Shown: positions 56,868 to 64,000 of the stretch, piece by piece
Position numbering within the stretch: position 1 is the stretch's first letter
Layout: every line of letters starts with the position of its first letter
Assembly (NCBI GenBank): GCA_019633425.1
Contig: WSUB01000091.1
Coordinates: 1-64,000, forward strand
DNA: 64,000 nucleotides
Reading direction: 5' to 3'
Source: Tulasnella sp. 424
Taxonomy: Eukaryota; Basidiomycota; Agaricomycetes; Cantharellales; Tulasnellaceae
Notes under the pieces: model-generated
What the model was told of the DNA's origin: nothing
The model's database searches: none
The model's input: the letters and a program-made list of their open reading frames with translations, nothing else
Translations under genes and position numbers: made by a program

Positions 56868-58226
56868 ATGAACTCTTTGGATGTAATAGACCAGGACATT
56901 GTCAATACATTCCAAGAGACTTATTATCATTTACAAAATGCCATGGAAGCCTCACTCACGGACGAGCTTGGGGATTCTGTGGTCCTCGAACGGTTGCTTG
57001 ATGAGCTTGCAAATTTGTCGGGCATCCTCTGGGTTGTAAGACGACATTTCTTCCATGAATGGCTTTGCACTTCCTAAAATAGTTCCTTATCCAGCACGGT
57101 ACGATCCTAGACCCAGAGGAGGCTGTCACAATTGAAACCAATGTTGTGCTGTTGGTTCAGGAGGTTAGCTGTGCACACCGCCATGTGCTTGACAGTTGGC
57201 ACTATGGAAGGCACCACCCTGTCATGTGGATATACACTGGCCGTCGCCCTCAAGCTGTGATTGACCCCAAGTGGTTGGCCTGGGCTTGTCAATGTCCAGC
57301 ATTCCAAGGTACCTCAACCTCCACAGGGATACGGTTCGTGAAGCCCTGATCACCAATGGTCTTGCTACACAGCAAGAGTACCCCTTCAATTTGCAATACA
57401 TTGATATACACACCAACAAGGAAGATGATGTTTGGGGCACCGACTCGGAAAACACCAACAAGCAATTCCAGCTGCCTCCTGCACCTCACTTCTCCCCTTG
57501 ACACGTACATTCAGATCAATCCGGAGAGGAGGATGAAGGCCCTCCAGAGTCAAAAGCCATCGGCTCAACATGGGTGGTTTACACTCAAGTTCAATCATAC
57601 ATGGCATCCTCAATGTCTCAATGGATGGATGAGGAGTTACATGATGCCATCACCCATCTTTGGATCCATTACCCCAATGCAGGCTTCAGCTTGCTGCACG
57701 GCTCTCTCCTTGCAATGGGTCAGCGTGTACCTCGTGAACGCATTTGGCTTTTGCTCCTGAGGATCGATCTGATTTGCCAAATATTTGAACAGCGTACCAT
57801 ACAATGGAGAATGTACAGTGTGCCAGGACCTAACTCCCTTTGGCATCATGATGGCCAGCATGGTGCGCTAAGTGAACAAGTTGAAAAGGTGCACTAGCCC
57901 CAATCCTCAACCATTTCTCAACAGGCCTCATTCGGTGGCACATCATGTTTCATGGGTTTATTGACAGGTACTCCCAGCTGATAACTGGGCTCTGGGCCAG
58001 CAACAACAAACGGGCTTCAACAGTCTTGGATGTCTTTACTAAGGCCATTACAAATTATGTTGTCCCTTCACGAGTCTGTGGGGATCATGGAACAGAGAAT
58101 ATTGAGGTTGTGGCCTTCATGGAGGAATATTGTGGTCAGGGGCAAGGCTCATATATTTGGGGAAGGTATGAATGAATCTGCTGATGATATCGCACCCCTG
58201 TAACCTAATTCTCCATAGGAGCGTCC
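56868..58226 (+). pseudogene. Integrase-type transposase (IS3EU-like rve), 5' part, interrupted
   Basis: ATG 56868 (MNSLDVIDQDIVNTFQETYY), an exon from 57080 with HYGRHHPVMWIYTGRRPQAV and DPKWLAWA, then an HTH-like IPRYLNLHRDTVREALI in another frame (frameshift near 57290). The catalytic part follows: MDEELHDAITHLWIHYPNAG, PGPNSLWHHDGQHG (first D), an intron, GFIDRYSQLITGLWASNN, CGDHGTEN (second D) and GSYIWGR. The next exon begins R-S-V after CCATAG at 58218 and is then cut by an inserted element. It continues at 62716. The motif set matches the integrase-like transposases of fungi and animals I know as IS3EU-like; that name is tentative. Confidence 0.7.
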
Positions 58227-58267
58227 TTGCTGCTGTTTTCGCACGACTTGGTGCAGTGTCATATTTC
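58227..58267 (+). repeat. Left terminal inverted repeat
   Basis: About 40 bases, with a handful of mismatches to the reversed right end at 62675-62715. Confidence 0.75.
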
Positions 58268-58739
58268 TACTTTTTCCGCCCTGTCCACTTGCCCCAGTGT
58301 ATTTTCGCAATTTCTCGCCCAAATCTCTCTATTTCGCCCTCGTTTCTTTTCAAGCATCCCAAGAAAAGCTTTATCTCGGTGTCTCCCCATAAAGGTAGGT
58401 ATTAAAGTCATTTTCGGGGGCAATGCCCAAAATATGGATGTTTATATTATATTTTGTGATCAGACATGCATTGTCTTCAACAACCTCAGCAGGATCGCCA
58501 TGTACGTACTGGAACCATAATTCCTAAGGTGTTTGATGTGTTTTTCTTGTTTTCTACTGTTCCGCCAGCCTTTAATCCCGCTGGCTCGGGATATAAGGGC
58601 CCCGCACCTCCGCAGAGCATTGAGCCACGACATCCCCCTTCCTCCTCCCATTTGACACTTTGACTCGCTTTTGGGCCTTGCTCTGCTCTTTGCTGAGGTG
58701 TGTAGCCAGTCCCCTTAGTCTCGGTCACGATTTAAATTC

Positions 58740-60767
58740 TGACTTGGACAACTCATTTAGCGTAAGGATTTGTCATGGGCTGAGCAGCCGAGGCAGCACG
58801 AAAGCGAGCTACAAAGAGAAGCGCCAGAGAAGCTCAGCGCTTAGTGCTCCAGCGAAGCAAATTACTGGTGCACAATCAAGCTTGGCATTGGCTAGAGCAC
58901 CAAAAGAAGCACGAGCCCTGACACGTCGCAGTTCTCGACTGGGACCTCCTAGTACCTCTGCCGTTCCTGCTCGCTCAGTTTTGGTCCCTCCAGCTACTGC
59001 TGACGTGCTGGTAGCAAATCTTGAACCTAGCACAGCACCACCTTGCAACCAAGTTCATCACGCTCACTCTACTTCAATCCAGGCCCGGGACCCAATACCA
59101 CCCGCCCTGACTGGTCCCCCAGTGGATTCCTCGACTGCCTCCAAACCTCAAGTGGCGGACCAGCTTCCGAAGCAAAAGCGGCAACGAAAAAATGGTTGTT
59201 CTCCCGCACCGTCCAACGACTCGGAGTCGCATTTCCAGGCAGCAGCAGCACTTGTTGCCCTCATGGGCGATGCTTCTACCGACCAAGAGGACAGAGATGT
59301 TGGCACTCCCTCTATAATCGCTGTTCAGCGAACACTGCAAACGATTGCCAAGGAGACTTCTGAGGATGAACCAGAAAGTGAGGACGACAAACCAAGCATT
59401 GTCGGGAGCAAGGCATCGTCAGGAGCGAGTGGAAAGAAACCGCAGCAAGCTGCAAGCGTGGCTGATGAAGACGAATATGACTCAGATACACCGCCTCCAG
59501 CGTGTATGTTCGAGCCCTTTTTGATTCAGTAATTCCGTGCTGACAGCAGATATTATCCAGCACCGATCTTTGATACTCATTACGAAGTTATAGATGCCCT
59601 CAGCAAGACCAAGGTCCACATTACCCGCCGTTCAAACACGCCATTTAATATTCTTTGCAATGCTCTCGCCGAGGCGATGGGCTTGGCAGCAAGTCATGTG
59701 GATCTCATCTGGCGGCTAAGCAGCAATCCTGCAAGAACTATTCCCTCTTGGCTGGACTCAATGAGCGACCTCATTGCCCTTGTTGAGAAGCTCAAGCCTC
59801 TATCCGTTCCACCGTGACTTGCTAATGGCAAGCTCTCTTTGCGTAAGCCGAAGGTCATCTCGGTGGTCATTTCAAACCGCAACACACCCGAAGAGGTTCT
59901 CGATTCTGGCAAAGCAAAAGGCAAAAAGGTGAGGCTGTCATCTCCTTCTCTATTTAACTTTGGGCGTCTTCTGACCTTCCATATGTATATTCTAGGCTCC
60001 TTCATCGAAATCATCTGCCTCAAACCGAGCAAATGATGTGAAGACAGAGTTTGAGCAAAAGGTGGACGACTTGCAGGGAGAGCTGGAGGAGTACTGGCGC
60101 TGTCCCATCCATTCGACATCAGCACGCCCAGAACATTGCTGGCCTAAAGGTGGTCCTCCATGCTATCCGATCACAATGGCTAATATGCGGATATGGGCTC
60201 TCTGGAAGGTAAGCGACGTTCCTCTTTGCTTTCAATCATTTTTGTACTAACTACTAATCATAGGCTCAAGGCATTGCAACTATCAAGGAGAAACCGGCAA
60301 AGCTAATCTTAACGTCGAATGGTCCTCGAGGCAGTCGCTCTTCATCACACCAAGATGTCACTGGGGCATCGGCTCCATACCCATTTGGTGTTCCCCAATA
60401 TGGTTTTCCTCCAGTCGCCGCATACAACATGTATGCTGGCCACTTTCCACCTCAACCTCAGCCCCAACCTCAACCGGAATACGACTTCATGGATATAGAC
60501 TTCCCACTGATTGAAAATTGGCTGAAGGAGCTTGATGCATGTCCCATCCATGGCAAGTACGGGTTGAATTTCACCCAATACACCAGCAGGTTTCAAGACC
60601 GGAAGCTCTTCAGCATTGACCAGCTTGCCGACTCCGAAAGGATCAAGGTTAGCAACTTGGCTCAGTGGTGCCAAATGGAGGGGGGAGTTGCAGCTTTCAT
60701 TCTTTGCTATGCGGCTGCCAATGTGAAGAAACTTATGAACAAACCGTCCCCCCCCCATTACACGTAG
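58740..60767 (+). pseudogene. Accessory gene of the TIR element
   Basis: Long first frame to about 59501 (Ser/Pro/Ala-rich, with KQKRQRKNG and acidic EDEPESEDD stretches) ending at a GTATGT donor. Exon from about 59552 after GACAGCAG (YYPAPIFDTHYEVIDALSKT; NILCNALAEAMGLAASHVDL). TGA at 59815-59817 interrupts a frame that runs on (LANGKLSLRKPKVISVVISN). Further exons are at about 59997-60209 (FEQKVDDLQGELEEYWRCPI; MANMRIWALWK) and 60264-60767 (Pro/Gln-rich, then MDIDFPLIENWLKELDACPI and a helical end). Start codon not found. Probably a DNA- or protein-binding partner of the transposase, with a disordered N-terminus. Not a family I can name. Confidence 0.5.
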
Positions 60768-61033
60768 CATTCTTAGCATGTACTTTCCTCCCTCCCCTTT
60801 CGTTTCACATTTCCCTTCTTGAACAGATTTATCTCCTTGTTAGAGCCCTCCAACAGTTCGTTTAGTGACCTATTTACTCCGAGGTACTGCTTTCATGTTC
60901 ATCCATGATTGTCGGCCCCTTATTTATTACAAATAGCCTGATATATATTTTATTCGAGCAATATTTTCGATTGATAGCGGTGCAAAAAGCGCCGGAAAAT
61001 GATATATTCCCAGTCGGTGATCACAGGTCTATG

Positions 61034-62273
61034 CTAAAGATACCCACAATGGCGGAACCACCCCTCCGCATCTGTAGGTGTAACTGACCAGACTGCCTCA
61101 TAAAGACGAATATATGCATCCATATCACCTGCAGATGTTTCCATTGATTGGCAGGTGATGTCTCTGTGACGCTGAATATAGTGTTTGACTGCTGAGAACA
61201 CGAGTTCAATTGGGTTGTAATCCGGCGAGTATGGCGGGAGGAATTCTACCCGCATGCCACTGAAACCCGTTCATCTAGTCAGATATCAATTGGATAATTT
61301 TAAGAGAGGAATACAAACCTACCACTCACGAATCGATTCCAAGAGTATTTCACTCTTATGTATCTGACAGTTATCCATAACTATGACCAAGTTCTTGCCT
61401 GGAAATGGCTCCATGCGCTCAAGAAGGCGTTCGATAAAGCGGGCAAAACTTGCGCTATCAAATGAACCCTCGATAATATCGCAGTGAATCATTCCATCTA
61501 GCGACATTCCAGGAAGGATCAAGTACCTAGACCGGATGATAGACACCATACAAGCATCAGTGTACTGGAGTCTAACCAAAAAAGTGTGGTACGTTTGTCC
61601 GCGGACAAAATGTGTCTTCCTAAGTGCATGCTCTCCTCAAATAGCCCAAGCGTAGCCTTGGTATGTTGTTCTGCAGTCACATGCACTCTCGTCAACAAAT
61701 ACAAGTTGTTCGGGCTGATATTGCCCTATACAGGCTCTGAACTCAGCACGTGCAACAGCGGAGCGCTCAATAGGTACACGTGTAACCTGAAGGAAGGCAT
61801 ATGGGCAATGAGTGCTTATGATTGTGGCGATGAACGTGGCAGAAACGTAGCACCTTTTTCATTGCCAACCCGCAGTTGGTGAGAGCACGCCACAGAGTTG
61901 CCTTAGAGTATCGTGCTCCACATGACTCTTGCAGCATGTCTTGAAGTTCATCGAGAAAGGTATTGTTCTGGAGCCTGATGGTGCCAAGAAGAAGCTAGCC
62001 AGTCAAATGAGTCATGAGATGAGGAATCACCAAGCACAACAGACACACCGCTATCTCATCATCCGTTATATGGCGGCGAGAGCTTGATTGACTAGCCTCC
62101 ATCTTTGGTCCACGGTTGTTAGGCCACCCAGTGCGTTGGAAACACTCGATAATTCGCTGAATTTCACGAGTGCTAACTCCCGTCCACATGGAAATATCCT
62201 CATTCGTAAAGCTCCCTGACATGCGTATTATCACAAAACCAAGATCATCGGATACTTCTTTTCCATGCGGCAT
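61034..62273 (-). pseudogene. Tc1/mariner-like DDE transposase
   Basis: Start MPHGKEVSDDLGFVIIRMSG at 62273, followed by a winged/HTH region (NEDISMWTGVSTREIQRIIE), an exon with ARYSKATLWRALTNCGLA, then VPIERSAVARAEF and the DDE domain: FVDESACDC (D1), VIVMDNCQIHKSE (D2), and in the last exon (61259-61034) LPPYSPDYNPIELVF (E). Exon joins at 61323/61259 and at about 61860/61790 keep phase. TGA at 61639-61637 falls after GYAWAI in an otherwise open frame, so this copy is dead unless read through. The family cuts and pastes DNA at the TIRs. The element's 40-base TIRs and size are compatible. Confidence 0.75.
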
Positions 62274-62674
62274 TCTGTGAGGGGTGAGTACAGAGATATG
62301 AGGAGCAATAGGCTTGAGGTGGAAGGGGATTCCAGCCAAGACTGCCACACCAACGTCGCACGGTTGCATTGCCACTACTGCCCAAAGGGCCTGGTCCAAA
62401 GTCTCTCAACACCTCAGTAGTATAATGTCTCACTTGTTTATGGTACTCTAAAGGGCTTAATGAGAATAGTTGTTGTGATAGAGGCAAAATTACTTCTTGT
62501 CCTGTTCAGGGAAGTGGGGAAAATAATAGAGGGTTCAATAGCATGTATAATATGCATGAACACCTCCGTGTTAGTTAGCTATGCATGCCAGACAAAGTTT
62601 CAACATCTGACGAGAAGAAATGAGTGAGAAATCGTTGAAATACGTATAGAAGGGCAGAGAACGAAAAAAAAGTA

Positions 62675-62715
62675 GAAAAATGACACCGTGCCAAGTCGTG
62701 CGAAAACAGCAGTAA
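62675..62715 (-). repeat. Right terminal inverted repeat
   Basis: Reverse complement of the left end; ends ..CAGCAGTAA next to TGTCCGC, the resumed integrase coding sequence. Confidence 0.75.
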
Positions 62716-63265
62716 TGTCCGCATTGAGAGATTATGGGTTGACCTCATGGTATCCCTTGGGGCAAAATGGGCCGATTTCTTCCAGCTGCTGGAGGTCTTG
62801 ACATTAACAGTGTCAACCATATCTGGCTCCTTCATTATCTGTCTTTGGCTGATATCAATAAGAGGCCTCATTTTTTGTTCGGACATGGAACCATCACCCC
62901 ATCCAGATGCGAGGACAACTTAACCAGTCACTGATCGATATGTACAGTTTTGACATGCTGGTTCATGGGATCCATGGGGATGTATACAATGATCAAGATA
63001 CACAAGATTTGGAGCTGTATGGCGTTGATTGGGAAGCATTGCAAGAGGGGGAGATTGTGGAGTCTCAGGTTCAGAATAATGTTGTGACGGAAGGCATATC
63101 ATCATTGCTGGGCTGCTTGGGTCCCCCCAAGAACCTCAGTGAGGTAATTGTGGATGAGCCCACATGCGATCTCTCAGTGGAAGATGTGGATGCTCTATTC
63201 CAATTCATTCAACCGCTTTTAGAACTTTCTGACCATCATTTAGAACACCGCTGGACTCAGGCTCT
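62716..63265 (+). pseudogene. Integrase-type transposase, 3' part
   Basis: Resumes with RIERLWVDLM (RIERLW carries the third catalytic acid), AKWADFFQLLE, then after a small frame change NHIWLLHYLSLADIN. A further part in the frame from 62907 (NQSLIDMYSFDMLVHGIHGD; LELYGVDWEALQEG) matches the usual C-terminal end of the family. At least one frameshift (near 62795-62805) is independent of the insertion. The LTR at 63266 cuts off whatever followed. Confidence 0.65.
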
Positions 63266-63649
63266 TGTGATGACCACGTCCTCACTGCTTAATTCATCGG
63301 CATTATCTTCCTCGACTTTCCTTATTGTATCTTATCTCCACCTTAGCTGACGCGTCGCCTCCACTCTCTCAGTCAGCGCCTCATGTATTCTCAGTCAGCA
63401 CCTCATGTATTCTCAGTCAGTGCCTCATGTATTCTCAGTCAGCGCCTCATTGTGTTAGTCGTAACCTCCACTCTCGTTACTATATCTACTCGACGGAATG
63501 AGGAGGTTTGTTCCTCATTCCGCCTCTTGTCTACTTCTCTAGTATCAGTACCTCTTCTACCTCTTGACTCTTGATCATTGACCTCGAAGCGCCTCACCTG
63601 AACTCTCGACATCACTCTCAACTCTGACATTAGGCGGAATCCCTTAACA
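63266..63649 (+). repeat. LTR of a second gypsy copy
   Basis: Starts TGTGATGACCACGTCCTCAC and ends ..CCCTTAACA, 384 bases, matching the ends of the LTR at 4655-5041. It holds nearly four copies of a 22-base CAGTCAGCGCCTCATGTATT unit from 63370 to 63450 and the GGAATGAGGAGGTTTG inverted motif. Confidence 0.8.
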
Positions 63650-63662
63650 GGCGACCCCCTGT

Positions 63663-64000
63663 ATGACCAAGTACCCAGAACTCATCAGTTACGAAGAAGC
63701 ATTCCCAGAAATCCCGGTAGTACCCCGGCAAAGTCAACGAATCAAAAGAACCGGAACACTAGCCAGACTTTCCCAATCCATCAGGATCGCCCAAAGGACG
63801 AACACCCAATACACCATCGACGTTTACGACCGATTCCAATTCGAAATCCAGAAGATCCTAGCAATCCTCCAAATAGCTGTGTTTGACGAAGAAGAAAGAA
63901 CCATTATCATTCCATATCAACCATCGGAACTCCAACTCGTCCGGATCTACCAAATCCTTCCTGTCGACCGATTCGTAATCGCTAAAGAATGGAACAACCG
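63663..64000 (+). CDS. Extra ORF of the second gypsy copy, cut by the window end
   Basis: ATG 14 bases after the LTR; open to the end of the window (about 112 aa). Start MTKYPELISYEEAFPEIPVV, then QRIKRTGTLARLS, FEIQKILAILQ and IPYQPSELQLVRIYQILPVD. Aligned over its whole length with the ORF at 4637-4283 of the first element. The rest of the element lies outside. Confidence 0.65.
   Translation, partial: MTKYPELISYEEAFPEIPVVPRQSQRIKRTGTLARLSQSIRIAQRTNTQYTIDVYDRFQFEIQKILAILQIAVFDEEERTIIIPYQPSELQLVRIYQILPVDRFVIAKEWNN

Larger units (their letters stand above)
58227..62715. mobile_element. 4.49-kb TIR transposon inserted in the integrase gene
   Basis: Inverted termini: 58227 onwards reads TTGCTGCTGTTTTCGCACGA and the other end, reversed, reads TTACTGCTGTTTTCGCACGA. 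They continue to match for about 40 bases (CTTGG-C-GTGTCAT-TTTC). Inside are a Tc1/mariner-like transposase (minus) and a second gene (plus), convergent. The flanks are two halves of one integrase exon (R-S-V | RIERLW). GTCC lies at both edges and may be a 4-base target duplication, but this is not certain. Confidence 0.8.

Overview
This is nuclear DNA of a filamentous basidiomycete, most likely an agaricomycete. Genes are split by many short introns of about 40-90 bases with GTGAGT/GTAAGT donors, CTGAC/CTAAC-like branch sites and CAG/TAG acceptors. The families also fit: Tf2-like Ty3/gypsy elements, secreted proteins with an N-A-x-R-x-A-x-G-L-P-P-L motif, an F-box/LRR-like protein, EI24-like and DUF2264 proteins, and a WD40 protein with near-identical blades. 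I cannot name the genus from sequence alone.

Layout. 1-5041: a minus-strand Ty3/gypsy element cut off inside its integrase, with an extra conserved ORF ahead of gag. About 7.16-24.0 kb: five tandem segmental duplications, each carrying one six-exon gene for a secreted protein of 295-307 aa (genes A1-A5, all minus strand). The unit of A3 contains a 98-N assembly gap that is probably false. 25.4-29.8 kb: three tandem four-exon genes for 112-aa cysteine-rich secreted proteins (B1-B3, minus strand). 31.0-32.7 kb: F-box/LRR-like protein. 33.6-36.0 kb: DUF2264 protein. 36.2-37.4 kb and 50.1-53.0 kb: three members of a family joining a gag-like N-terminal domain to an uncharacterised C-terminal half; one is a pseudogene. 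38.4-44.4 kb: three diverged members of a multi-pass membrane family. 44.5-45.6 kb: two tandem-repeat blocks, one of which repeats a complete 15-base exon plus a 64-base intron. 46.3-47.8 kb: Ser-rich protein. 48.6-49.9 kb: EI24-like membrane protein. 53.8-55.3 kb: six-blade WD40 protein. 56.9-63.3 kb: an integrase-type transposon gene split by a 4.5-kb TIR element that carries a Tc1/mariner-like transposase and a second convergent gene. 63266-64000: LTR and first ORF of a second copy of the opening gypsy family, in plus orientation.

How it fits together. The 7-30 kb stretch is an effector-like island: two unrelated families of signal-peptide proteins, each expanded in tandem on the same strand, with a mobile element on its left and lineage-specific families on its right. 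Most breaks in the transposon genes are in-frame TGA codons where the reading frame continues on both sides, which fits C-to-T decay. The A, B, gag-like and membrane families look like real genes because exon phases and lengths are conserved between diverged copies. Gene models were built by eye from splice signals, frame and paralogue comparison. They have not been checked against transcripts or databases.
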